This document shows, one piece after another, positions 25,976 to 33,699 of a stretch of 64,000 nucleotides of DNA; the first letter of the stretch is position 1; each line of letters begins with the position of its first letter. A model generated the notes under the pieces. It was not told where the DNA came from and made no database searches. It saw only the letters and a list, made by a program, of their open reading frames with translations. The position numbers and the translations under genes were made by a program. Origin of the DNA: Actinocorallia sp039871655 (GTDB taxonomy: Bacteria > Actinomycetota > Actinomycetes > Streptosporangiales > Streptosporangiaceae); contig NZ_JBDPLZ010000002.1 in NCBI RefSeq assembly GCF_039871655.1, positions 124,001 through 188,000 of the forward strand, in the 5' to 3' direction.

Positions 25976-26746
25976 GTGACCACACCCACCCTCACACCCG
26001 TGCTCAGCCTCACGCGAGAGATCCTGGGCGTGTACGACCAGCGCTTCCTCCAGATGGAGCCGCCCGTCCGCAGACGGGTGGTGACGGCGACCAAGGACAT
26101 GCTCGACGGGCTGCTCACCCCCGACGTCCGCCAGGAGCTCCCCGAACGCGCCAGGCTGCGCGCCTTCTGCATCGAGAACGAGCTCTTCGAGGAGCTGGAG
26201 AGGCTGATCGCCGACGAGGCGGCCGGGCACAGGGAGGGCGCGGTCGTCGTCGGCGGCCGGGTCTACGCCGTCTACCCCTACCTGCGCGGGGTGCCCCGCC
26301 AGGACGTCGACATCACCGCCGAGGTCGGAGTCGAGCATTCCCTGGAGTCGCTGGGCTGGTCCAAGGGGCTGCTGAGGATCCGGGGATGGGCGAGAATCGC
26401 CCGGGTCCAGGCCAAGAATCCGGAGATCTGCCTCCTGCTGCGCAGCGGCCGGGAGGAGATCCGGATCGAGACCTCGCCCCTCGGGAACGCTCCCACGGGA
26501 GAGGATTTCGAGGCCCTGCTGGAGGTTCCGGAGAGCGGGTCGTGGACGGTCCACGTCGAGGTCCGCACGCTGGGACTGCGCAGGTCGGAGCCGTTCGGCG
26601 GGCGCCGCCCCGAGGGTTTCAAGGCCCCCGGCGAGCGCGAGGAGATCCTCCTCGACCTGTCCGGCGGGCTGCGGATCGAACGGGTGGCGCTGGAGCTCCC
26701 GCGGCCCCGCCGTTCGTGGCGGTTCTGGCGTGGGCGTCAGGCATGA
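25976..26746 (+). CDS. Orphan teichoic-acid glycosyltransferase C-terminal domain protein
   Basis: A 256-residue protein from GTG 25976; the frame is open back into the PadR operator. The helical part (about 1-90: LSLTREILGVYDQRFLQMEPPVRRRVVTATKDM, LRAFCIENELFEELERLI) and the beta part (GGRVYAVYPYLRGVPRQDVDITAEVGVEH onward) resemble the linker plus beta-sandwich that follow the GT2 catalytic domain in actinobacterial poly(glycerophosphate)/TarS-like transferases. The catalytic half is missing. There is no signal peptide or membrane segment. Whether it is a functional accessory protein or a gene remnant is unclear; the frame is intact with normal codon bias. The family call is from pattern memory. 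Confidence 0.55.
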   Translation: MTTPTLTPVLSLTREILGVYDQRFLQMEPPVRRRVVTATKDMLDGLLTPDVRQELPERARLRAFCIENELFEELERLIADEAAGHREGAVVVGGRVYAVYPYLRGVPRQDVDITAEVGVEHSLESLGWSKGLLRIRGWARIARVQAKNPEICLLLRSGREEIRIETSPLGNAPTGEDFEALLEVPESGSWTVHVEVRTLGLRRSEPFGGRRPEGFKAPGEREEILLDLSGGLRIERVALELPRPRRSWRFWRGRQA

Positions 26747-26760
26747 GTCCCGGGCAGGGA

Positions 26761-26819
26761 TAGACTCGGACGTGGGCGCGACACGAGGGCGTGGCGGCCT
26801 CCAACCTGCAGAGATCTCT
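26761..26819 (+). promoter_or_regulatory. Candidate serA promoter and GAGATCTC site
   Basis: TAGACT (26761-26766) could be a -10 element; no good -35 is seen. The 10 bp palindrome AGAGATCTCT (26810-26819) lies 19 nt before the start codon. The same GAGATCTC core occurs upstream of ilvB (16980-16987), so a shared regulator is possible. Confidence 0.3.
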
Positions 26820-26838
26820 CACCCCAAGGAATCCCACG

Positions 26839-28428
26839 TTGAGTAAGCCAGTCGTCCTCGTCGCCGAAGAACTGTCGCCGGCCGGTATCGCCGTCCTGGA
26901 GAACGACTTCGAGGTCAGGTACGTGGACGGCGCCGATCGTGACGCCCTCCTCCCGGCGGTCGCCGACGTCGACGCCCTGATCATCCGTTCCGCCACCAAG
27001 GCCAACGCCGAGGTGTTCGACCACGCCAAGAAGCTGCGGGTCGTGGCCCGCGCCGGCGTCGGCCTCGACAACGTGGACGTCGAGGCGGCCACCAAGGCGG
27101 GCGTCATGGTCGTCAACGCGCCGACCTCCAACATCGTCACCGCCGCCGAGCACGCGATCGCGCTGCTGCTGGCCACCGCGCGGAACGTTCCGCAGGGCCA
27201 CGCCGCGCTCAAGCAGGGCGAGTGGAAGCGCTCCAAGTACACCGGCGTCGAGCTGCAGGGCAAGACCGTCGGCGTGCTGGGCCTGGGCCGCATCGGCGTC
27301 CTGGTGGCGCAGCGGCTGGCCGGGTTCGACATGGAGGTCATCGCCTACGACCCCTACATCCAGGCCGCCCGCGCCGCCCAGCTCGGCGTGAAGCTGGTCT
27401 CCCTGGACGAGCTGCTGCAGCAGTCGGACTTCATCACCGTCCACCTGCCCAAGACCAAGGAGACCCTCGGCCTCATCGGCGACCGCGAGCTGCACCTGGT
27501 CAAGCCCGAGGTGCGGATCGTCAACGCCGCCCGCGGCGGCATCGTGGACGAAGCCGCGCTCGACAGGGCCCTGACCGAGGGCCGCGTCGCCGGCGCCGGC
27601 CTGGACGTCTTCTCCACCGAGCCGTGCACCGACAGCCCGCTGTTCAAGCACGACAACGTGGTGGCCACCCCGCACCTGGGCGCCTCCACCCACGAGGCCC
27701 AGGAGAAGGCCGGCACCCAGGTCGCCAAGTCGGTGAAGCTGGCCCTGTCGGGCGAGTTCGTGCCGGACGCCGTCAACGTCCAGGGCGGCGCCGTCGCCGA
27801 GGACGTCAAGCCGGGCCTGCCGCTGACCGAGAAGCTCGGCCGGATCTTCACCTCGCTGGCCCAGGGCGTCCCGGTGCGCCTGGACGTGATCGTCCGCGGC
27901 GAGATCACCGCGCACGACGTCAAGGTGCTGGAGCTGGCCGCGCTCAAGGGCGTCTTCAGCGGGGTCGTCGAGGAGTCGGTGACGTTCGTCAACGCGCCGC
28001 TGCTCGCCGGCGAGCGCGGCGTCGAGGTCTCGCTGACCACCAGCGAGGAGTCCCCGGCCTGGCGCAACCTCATCACCCTCAAGGGCACCATGGCCGACGG
28101 CGAGGTCATCTCGGTCTCCGGCACCCTGTCGGGCCCGCGCCACCTGGAGCGCATCGTCGAGATCAACGGTTTCGACCTGGAACTCTCGCCCGCCCCGCAC
28201 ATGGCGGTTCTGGGCTACGTCGACAAGCCCGGCGTCATCGGCGTCATCGGCAAGCTGCTGGGTGACCGGGGCATCAACATCGCGGGCATGCAGGTCGGCC
28301 GCGACGTCAAGGGCGGCAAGGCGCTGACCGTGCTGACCGTCGACTCGGCGATCGCCCAGGACGACCTGGAGACCATCGGCACCGAGATCGGCGCCGGCCT
28401 GGTCCGCCAGATCGAGCTCGCCGACTGA
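26839..28428 (+). CDS. serA: D-3-phosphoglycerate dehydrogenase
   Basis: First step of serine synthesis, NAD-dependent oxidation of 3-phosphoglycerate. It is 529 residues from TTG 26839, with AAGGA nine nt upstream; the longer frame adds 16 unsupported residues. Substrate-binding domain, Rossmann motif GLGRIG (LGVLGLGRIGVLVAQRL), catalytic Arg and Glu around NAARGGIVDE, and His in TPHLGAST are present. An intervening ASB domain (about 315-450) and a C-terminal ACT domain (HMAVLGYVDKPGVIGVIGKLL) make it the long, serine-inhibited type I enzyme found in mycobacteria. It stands alone between a GAGATCTC-containing leader and a strong terminator. Confidence 0.96.
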   Translation: MSKPVVLVAEELSPAGIAVLENDFEVRYVDGADRDALLPAVADVDALIIRSATKANAEVFDHAKKLRVVARAGVGLDNVDVEAATKAGVMVVNAPTSNIVTAAEHAIALLLATARNVPQGHAALKQGEWKRSKYTGVELQGKTVGVLGLGRIGVLVAQRLAGFDMEVIAYDPYIQAARAAQLGVKLVSLDELLQQSDFITVHLPKTKETLGLIGDRELHLVKPEVRIVNAARGGIVDEAALDRALTEGRVAGAGLDVFSTEPCTDSPLFKHDNVVATPHLGASTHEAQEKAGTQVAKSVKLALSGEFVPDAVNVQGGAVAEDVKPGLPLTEKLGRIFTSLAQGVPVRLDVIVRGEITAHDVKVLELAALKGVFSGVVEESVTFVNAPLLAGERGVEVSLTTSEESPAWRNLITLKGTMADGEVISVSGTLSGPRHLERIVEINGFDLELSPAPHMAVLGYVDKPGVIGVIGKLLGDRGINIAGMQVGRDVKGGKALTVLTVDSAIAQDDLETIGTEIGAGLVRQIELAD

Positions 28429-28464
28429 GGCACCCGCTCCGCGGGTACGCTGGAGGAAGCCAGT

Positions 28465-28508
28465 ACACGAACGCCCTCCCGGCTCTGCCGGGAGGGCGTT
28501 CTCGTGTT
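28465..28508 (+). terminator. serA terminator
   Basis: GAACGCCCTCCCGG (28469-28482) pairs perfectly with CCGGGAGGGCGTTC (28488-28501) around a 5 nt loop; the flanking ACACGA and TCGTGT can extend the stem. This is one of the strongest hairpins in the window, 41 nt after the serA stop. Confidence 0.85.
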
Positions 28509-28968
28509 CCCGGGGGCTTGACGGTCCGCGAGTACTCCGAGGGGTCTTCCGGCATATAAGTTCCACATGTTGGATTTGTGACATAAGGGGGTTTTGGTCG
28601 GAGAATTGCCGGGATTCTTGCGTGGGGGGAAGGAAGGGTTGCCCTCTGCGGAAATGAGATTGTTCCCTGTGTCGGATGAGGCGTCTGGTTTCCGGACGCA
28701 CGCCTATGCGGAACAGATCGGGCAGTTCGCGATTTCCTCCGGAATCGGGCAGTGGCACCTCGATGGGGGCGCTGACCTGGTCAAAAGCCGGGAGAAGGGC
28801 TGATCTAAGAGCGGGCCAAGAGGCTCATCGATGATCGGAGAACGGGGGGCGCAGACCCTAGGCTCGAAATCCGAACCGCCGGCGCGGGACGGGCGTCAGA
28901 AGATCCGAAGCCTCGGAGCCGGAGCAGGGCATTGGCCCGAAGAGACAGCGGAGAGTTGAGGGCTGGTC
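28509..28968. other. Long intergenic region with lower GC
   Basis: This 460 bp lies between the serA terminator and the LuxR-type gene. It is noticeably less GC-rich than its surroundings (ATATAAGTTCC, GACATAAGGGGG). A TTG-started frame of 69 codons (28594-28803) has AAGGGGG just upstream but weak third-position GC bias; I cannot support it as a gene. No operator or terminator is obvious. Confidence 0.35.
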
Positions 28969-31059
28969 GTGACGCGGTGGGGAATCTACGCTCCTGGTGT
29001 GGGAACGACTTGGTCTTTCGCCGGCCGGGAGGCCGAGACGGCAGCCATCCGGGACGCGCTCTTCGACCGCTCCGGGCCCGGAGCGCTGGTGAGCGGGGCC
29101 CCCGGCTCCGGCAAGAGCCGGCTGCTCGCCGAGGTCGTCCTCGGCTGCGTCCCCGACCTGCCGGTCGTCGAGGCCCGCGCCGGGCAGGCCCCGGCCGTGC
29201 CGTTCGGCGCCTTCGCCCATCTGCTGCCGGTGCGCGCCCCGGTGCGCGAGGTGGCGTCGGCCGTGGAGACCATCCTGGCCAAGGCGGGCTCGGGCACCTT
29301 CCTCCTGGTGGCGGACGACGTCCACGAGCTCGACGAGAGGTCGGCCCGGCTGCTGCGCGCCCTGACCGGGACCGGCAGAGCACGGCTGCTGGCGGCGGGG
29401 GAGCGCCTGCCCGAGCCGCTGGCCGCGCTCACCCCCGTCCCGGTGGTGCTGGCCCCGCTCACCGACATCGCCCTCTTCGAGTCGGTCGACGAGCCGACCG
29501 CCGCCTACCTGGCCGAGGCCACCCAGGGCGACCTGCGCCTGTTGCACGAATTGGTGCGGATCGGCCGGGCCACCGGGGTGCTGCGCGAAGGCCACTGGCA
29601 GGATCCGCCCGCGCGTACCGGGCAGAAGGCCGCGTCCCTGGAGGAGGCGCTGGCCCAGGCGTCGATGCTGGCCGCGCTGGGCCGCCCCGAGGAGGCTGAG
29701 GAACTGCTGGCCACGGCCCCGCGCCGGCCCGAGGACAGGGCCAGGACGGCCTTCGCCCGGGCCAGGGCCGCCAACCTCGCCTACGGCCTGGGGCGGGCCG
29801 AGGAGGCCGAACGGGTGCTGGGCATCGCGCTGGAGACCGTCTCCCAGCCCGCCGAGCGCCGCCGGATCCTGGCGCAGCGCGCCGAGTTCGCCCTGCACCG
29901 GGCGGCCTGCCGGGAGGCGCTGGACCTGGCCGACGACGCGGCCTCGGGCCCCGGCGCACACCCGGTGGCCGACGCGCGGATCACCGCGGTCCAGGCCGTC
30001 ACCGCCGCGTTGACCGGCCAGGCCGCCGCCGCGCTCGACAAGGTGCGCGCCGGTCTGGAGGAGCTGGACGTGTGGTTCCCGCCGGCGTCCGAGTGCGCCC
30101 CGCTGCTGGAGTTCGCCCGCGCCGAGGTGTGGCTGTCGGTCGGGGACCTCGACGCCGCGGTGCAGGAGGGAGCCCCCTCCGCCGACCCGGTCGCGCACGC
30201 CGCGACCCAGGCCCGGGTGCTGCGGGCCCGCGGCCAGATCCACGCGGCGCTGCGCGAGGGCTGGGACGGCGCCAGGCTGCTGAGCCGGGGCCACTCCCTG
30301 TTCGCCGGGCCGTGCCTGGGCGAGCTGGCGCACGCCGCCGCGCTCGCCGGGGACCTGGCCACCGCCCGCGACGCGCTGGCCGAGGCCGACCGGCGGGCGC
30401 TGCCGACGATGCGGGCGTTGTGGTTCCCGGTGGCGCTGGCCCGGCCGTGGCTGCTGGTCGCCCAGGGCGCCGTCGGCGCCGCGGTGCACGGGCTGCTCGA
30501 CGCCGCGGCCGCCGCCGAGGCGCTGGAGCTGCGCCCCTACGCGGTGGCGGCGCTGCACGACGTGGTCAGGCTGGGCGCGGCCGGGGTGGTCGCCGACCGG
30601 CTGGCGCGGCTCGCCGAGGACGCCGAGGGAGACCTGGCGGCCCTGTGCGCCAGGCACGCCGAGGCCGCGGCGGCGGGCGACTGGTCGGGGCTGATCGGGG
30701 TGTCCTTCGAGTTCGAGGGGCTGGGCATGACCCTGCACGCGGCCGAGGCCGCCGCCCAGGCCGCCGAGGTGCACTGGGACAAGCAGCAGGCCGCCGCGGC
30801 GGGCACCCGGGCCTGGGTCATGGTCCAGCGCTGCGACCAGGTGCGCACCCCGGCGCTGCGCACCGCCGCGGTGCCCGACCTCACCCGGATCCAGTACGAG
30901 ATCGCCGAGCTGGTCGCCGGGGGAGCTTCCGAGGCGGAGATCTCCGAGCTGATGTCGCTGCCGATCCGCACGGTCGCCGACCAGCTGGTGGAGATCTGCG
31001 CCAAGCTCGGGGTCTCCGGGCCCGAGCGGCTGGCGGTCCTGCTGGCGCCCGAGGTGTGA
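28969..31059 (+). CDS. LuxR-type ATPase transcriptional regulator
   Basis: A 696-residue cytoplasmic protein of the large ATP-binding LuxR class. Walker A GAPGSGKS is at about residues 44-51 and a Walker B-like LLVADDVHELD near 110. The middle (about 220-600) is an Ala-rich helical repeat region like TPRs. The C-terminus (LTRIQYEIAELVAGGASEAEISELM to CAKLGVSG) matches the LuxR helix-turn-helix but is degenerate: the usual RERE is RIQY and the RTVxxH position reads RTVADQ. The start is GTG 28969. It stands alone before leuB; a role in branched-chain amino-acid control is possible from position only. Confidence 0.78.
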   Translation: MTRWGIYAPGVGTTWSFAGREAETAAIRDALFDRSGPGALVSGAPGSGKSRLLAEVVLGCVPDLPVVEARAGQAPAVPFGAFAHLLPVRAPVREVASAVETILAKAGSGTFLLVADDVHELDERSARLLRALTGTGRARLLAAGERLPEPLAALTPVPVVLAPLTDIALFESVDEPTAAYLAEATQGDLRLLHELVRIGRATGVLREGHWQDPPARTGQKAASLEEALAQASMLAALGRPEEAEELLATAPRRPEDRARTAFARARAANLAYGLGRAEEAERVLGIALETVSQPAERRRILAQRAEFALHRAACREALDLADDAASGPGAHPVADARITAVQAVTAALTGQAAAALDKVRAGLEELDVWFPPASECAPLLEFARAEVWLSVGDLDAAVQEGAPSADPVAHAATQARVLRARGQIHAALREGWDGARLLSRGHSLFAGPCLGELAHAAALAGDLATARDALAEADRRALPTMRALWFPVALARPWLLVAQGAVGAAVHGLLDAAAAAEALELRPYAVAALHDVVRLGAAGVVADRLARLAEDAEGDLAALCARHAEAAAAGDWSGLIGVSFEFEGLGMTLHAAEAAAQAAEVHWDKQQAAAAGTRAWVMVQRCDQVRTPALRTAAVPDLTRIQYEIAELVAGGASEAEISELMSLPIRTVADQLVEICAKLGVSGPERLAVLLAPEV

Positions 31060-31081
31060 GCCCGCGGCTTCCGTCCTGATA

Positions 31082-31123
31082 TGTGAGATGGATGCCCGGT
31101 GTGTGAGACGGATGCACTACGAT
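31082..31123 (+). promoter_or_regulatory. leuB promoter with TGTGAGA direct repeats
   Basis: TGTGAGATGGATGC (31082-31095) and TGTGAGACGGATGC (31102-31115) are direct repeats exactly 20 bp apart, placing two sites on the same helix face. TACGAT (31118-31123) ends 6 nt before the leuB ATG, which has no Shine-Dalgarno, so the mRNA is probably leaderless. A TGTGAGA core also lies before ilvB (16977-16983), and a related GTGAGATA lies before ilvE (near 32263). Confidence 0.5.
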
Positions 31124-31129
31124 GCCACC

Positions 31130-32179
31130 ATGGCTTCCCGCAACATCCGACTCGCAGTCGTCGCAGGTGACGGCATCGGCCCCGAGGTCGTGGCCGAGGG
31201 TCTCAAAGTCCTTGACGTCATCGCCGGTCAGTACGACCTGTCGATCGAGAAGACCTCCTACGACCTGGGCGCCGCGCGCTGGCACCGCACCGGCGAGGTG
31301 CTGCCCGAGTCCGTGCTGGAGGAGATCCGCGGGCAGGAGGCCATCCTGCTGGGCGCGGTCGGCGACCCGACCGTCCCGTCCGGGACGCTGGAGCGGGGGC
31401 TGCTGCTGCGGCTGCGCTTCGAGCTCGACCACTACGTCAACCTGCGGCCGGTCAAGCTCTTCCCGGGCGTCAGGACCCCGCTGGCCGACGTGACCCCCGA
31501 CGACATCGACATGGTCGTCGTCCGGGAGGGCACCGAGGGGCCCTACACCGGGGTCGGCGGCGTGCTGCGGTACGGCACCCCGCACGAGGTCGCCACCCAG
31601 GAGAGCGTCAACACCGCCTTCGGCGTCGAGCGGGTTGTCCGCTACGCCTTCCAGCTGGCCGCGGCCCGCCCGCGCAAGAAGCTCACGCTCGTCCACAAGG
31701 ACAACGTGCTGACCTTCGCCGGCGACCTGTGGCAGCGCACCCTGAAGAAGGTCGCCGCCGAGTTCCCCGACGTGGCCACCGACTACTGCCACGTCGACGC
31801 CGCGACGATGTTCTTCGTGAACAACCCGCAGCGCTTCGACGTCGTCGTCACCGACAACCTGTTCGGCGACATCATCACCGACATCGGCGCCGCGATCGCC
31901 GGCGGCATCGGCCTGGCCGCCTCCGGCAACGTCAACCCCGACCGCACCGCGCCGTCGATGTTCGAGCCGGTCCACGGCAGCGCCCCCGACATCGCCGGGC
32001 AGTTCAAGGCCGACCCGACGGCCACCATCCTGTCGGTCGCCATGCTGCTGGACCACCTCGGCCTGCCCGAGGCCGCCCGCAAGATCGAGAAGGCGGTCGG
32101 TGAGGACCTCACCGAGCGCACCGGTGCGCGCCCGACCCAGCAGGTCGGCGACGACATCGCCAAGCGAGTAGCCGGGTAG
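31130..32179 (+). CDS. leuB: 3-isopropylmalate dehydrogenase
   Basis: Oxidative decarboxylation of 3-isopropylmalate in leucine synthesis, NAD-dependent. It is 349 residues from ATG 31130; the frame is open 14 codons upstream but that stretch holds the promoter repeats. The enzyme opens with NIRLAVVAGDGIGPEV. Substrate-site residues lie in ERGLLLRLRFELDHYVNLRP and VVREGTEGPYTG, and the metal Asp in VVTDNLFGDIITD. EPVHGSAPDIAG is the nucleotide-binding loop. It is monocistronic between the LuxR-type gene and a 13 bp terminator. No leuC, leuD or leuA lies in this window. Confidence 0.96.
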   Translation: MASRNIRLAVVAGDGIGPEVVAEGLKVLDVIAGQYDLSIEKTSYDLGAARWHRTGEVLPESVLEEIRGQEAILLGAVGDPTVPSGTLERGLLLRLRFELDHYVNLRPVKLFPGVRTPLADVTPDDIDMVVVREGTEGPYTGVGGVLRYGTPHEVATQESVNTAFGVERVVRYAFQLAAARPRKKLTLVHKDNVLTFAGDLWQRTLKKVAAEFPDVATDYCHVDAATMFFVNNPQRFDVVVTDNLFGDIITDIGAAIAGGIGLAASGNVNPDRTAPSMFEPVHGSAPDIAGQFKADPTATILSVAMLLDHLGLPEAARKIEKAVGEDLTERTGARPTQQVGDDIAKRVAG

Positions 32180-32201
32180 GCGGCAGCCACCCGGTGGAAT
32201 G

Positions 32202-32238
32202 ACGGGCGCGCCGCGTATGGATGCGGCGCGCCCGTTTT
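32202..32238 (+). terminator. leuB terminator
   Basis: ACGGGCGCGCCGC (32202-32214) pairs perfectly with GCGGCGCGCCCGT (32223-32235) around an 8 nt loop and runs into TTTT at 32235-32238. It isolates leuB from ilvE. Confidence 0.87.
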
Positions 32239-32330
32239 GTGTGTGCGCCGCGTAGCCCCCGCGTGAGATAGAGCACACAATGGAGAGAAGCCGGTAGGGT
32301 CTTTACCGGTGATCCGGGAGAGGTACAGAC

Positions 32331-33422
32331 ATGATCGAATTCGAGATCCAGCTCGTTGAGCAGCGCAAGACCGCCCAGGAGCGGGAGGCCGTGCTGGCCG
32401 ACCCCGGCTTCGGGCAGTACTTCACCGAGCACATGATCACGATCGAGTGGGACAAGGAGCGGGGCTGGCACGACGCGAGGCTGCGGCCCTACGGGCCGCT
32501 GTCCCTCGACCCGGCGACCAAGGTCTTCCACTACGGCCAGGAGCTCTTCGAGGGGCTCAAGGCCTACCGCCAGCCGGACGGCACGATCGTCAGCTTCCGG
32601 CCCCAGGCCAACGCGGCCCGCTTCAACACCTCCTGCGACCGGATGGCCATGCCCCGGCTGCCCGAGGAGACCTTCGTGAAGTCCCTGGAGCTGCTGGTCG
32701 ACGCCGACCGCGACTGGGTCCCGACGCGCGAGGGCCACAGCCTCTACCTGCGGCCGTTCATCATCGCCACCGAGACGGGCATGGGCGTCAACTACCCCTC
32801 GGCCAGGTACCTGTTCTGCGTGATCGCCTCGCCGTCGGCCTCCTACTTCTCCGGGGCGGTCAAGCCGGTCTCGGTCTGGCTGTCGCGGGACTACACCCGG
32901 GCCGCCCCCGGCGGCACCGGCTTCGCCAAGTGCGGCGGCAACTACGCCGCGGCGTTCCTCGCCCAGCAGGAGGCCGTCGCCAAGGGCTGCGACCAGGTGG
33001 TCTGGCTGGACGCCGCCGAGCACCGCTGGGTGGAGGAGATGGGCGGCATGAACCTCTTCTTCGTCTACGGCTCCGGCCCCGACGCGCGCCTGGTCACCCC
33101 GCCGACGGCCGGCACCATCCTGCCGGGCATCACCCGCGACTCGCTGCTCAAGCTCGCCCCCGAGCTCGGTGTCCCGGTCGCCGAGGAGATGATCAGCGTC
33201 GAGCAGTGGCGCGACGACGTGGCCTCCGGCGCGCTCACCGAGGTCTTCGCCTGCGGCACCGCCGCGGTGATCACCCCGGTCGGCCGGGTCAAGGGCGAGG
33301 AGGGCGAGTTCACCATCCCCGAGCAGGGCGGCCCCGTCACCATGCGCCTGCGCGAGGAACTGGTCGGCATCCAGTACGGCGGGCGCCCCGACCCGTACGG
33401 CTGGATCACCCCGCTCGCCTGA
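32331..33422 (+). CDS. ilvE: Branched-chain amino-acid aminotransferase
   Basis: PLP enzyme of fold type IV that makes Val, Leu and Ile from their 2-oxo acids with glutamate. It is 363 residues, the BCAT type II length of actinobacteria. The PLP lysine is in GTGFAKCGGNYAA. The substrate loop FHYGQELFEGLKAYR, EMGGMNLFFVYG and the cofactor phosphate site TEVFACGTAAVI are all present. The SD GGGAGAGG precedes ATG 32331. A possible -10, TAGGGT, is at 32295-32300. It is monocistronic, with terminators on both sides. Confidence 0.96.
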   Translation: MIEFEIQLVEQRKTAQEREAVLADPGFGQYFTEHMITIEWDKERGWHDARLRPYGPLSLDPATKVFHYGQELFEGLKAYRQPDGTIVSFRPQANAARFNTSCDRMAMPRLPEETFVKSLELLVDADRDWVPTREGHSLYLRPFIIATETGMGVNYPSARYLFCVIASPSASYFSGAVKPVSVWLSRDYTRAAPGGTGFAKCGGNYAAAFLAQQEAVAKGCDQVVWLDAAEHRWVEEMGGMNLFFVYGSGPDARLVTPPTAGTILPGITRDSLLKLAPELGVPVAEEMISVEQWRDDVASGALTEVFACGTAAVITPVGRVKGEEGEFTIPEQGGPVTMRLREELVGIQYGGRPDPYGWITPLA

Positions 33423-33441
33423 ACCGCCCGCGCGACCGAGG

Positions 33442-33488
33442 CCCCTGCCCGTCACCTCCGAGCCCCCGCATCGCGGTGACGGGAGGGG
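33442..33488 (+). terminator. ilvE terminator hairpin
   Basis: CCCCTGCCCGTCACC (33442-33456) pairs with GGTGACGGGAGGGG (33475-33488) with one bulged G. The loop is 18 nt and no T run follows, so efficiency is uncertain. Confidence 0.65.
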
Positions 33489-33577
33489 CCCGCCGTTCCC
33501 GTCCGCCACTTCCGTGTCGCAGATCACGTGACAGGAGTGTGACGGGCGGGTTAAGGGTGTGGCAGACTGAGCCTGTT

Positions 33578-33619
33578 ATGAGCACCGGCCTGATCATTAT
33601 CAGACGGCGCGTCGGCTAA
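33578..33619 (+). CDS. cimA attenuator leader peptide, isoleucine type
   Basis: A 14-codon frame, ATG to TAA, encoding MSTGLIIIRRRVG. The three consecutive Ile codons ATC-ATT-ATC (33593-33601) fit control of the isoleucine precursor enzyme encoded next. GCGCGTCGGC (33607-33616) pairs with GCCGGCGCGC (33628-33637), and a terminator follows at once. GTGACG and CAGACT, 18 nt apart (33539-33544 and 33563-33568), could start transcription within a few bases of the ATG. No Shine-Dalgarno is seen. Arg-Arg-Arg after the control codons echoes the Arg-Arg of the ilvB leader. Confidence 0.8.
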   Translation: MSTGLIIIRRRVG

Positions 33620-33637
33620 AGGGCATCGCCGGCGCGC

Positions 33638-33670
33638 AGACCTCTCACGTCCGTGGGGGGTCTTTTTGTT
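33638..33670 (+). terminator. cimA attenuator terminator
   Basis: AGACCTCTCAC (33638-33648) pairs with GTGGGGGGTCT (33653-33663) with two G-U pairs, a 4 nt loop and five T (33663-33667). It lies between the leader peptide and cimA, 30 nt before the gene. Confidence 0.85.
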
Positions 33671-33699
33671 TCGCCGGGCTCTTCGCAAAGGGGTTCTCC

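Noticed and set aside
26791..26838. 16-codon N-terminal extension of SerA
   Set aside because: The TTG at 26839 has AAGGA at proper spacing and starts the conserved SKPVVLVAEELS; the extension covers the leader with the GAGATCTC site.
28594..28803. 69-codon TTG-started frame before the LuxR-type gene
   Set aside because: It has a good ribosome-site look-alike but poor third-position GC bias and no recognisable product; too weak to call a gene.
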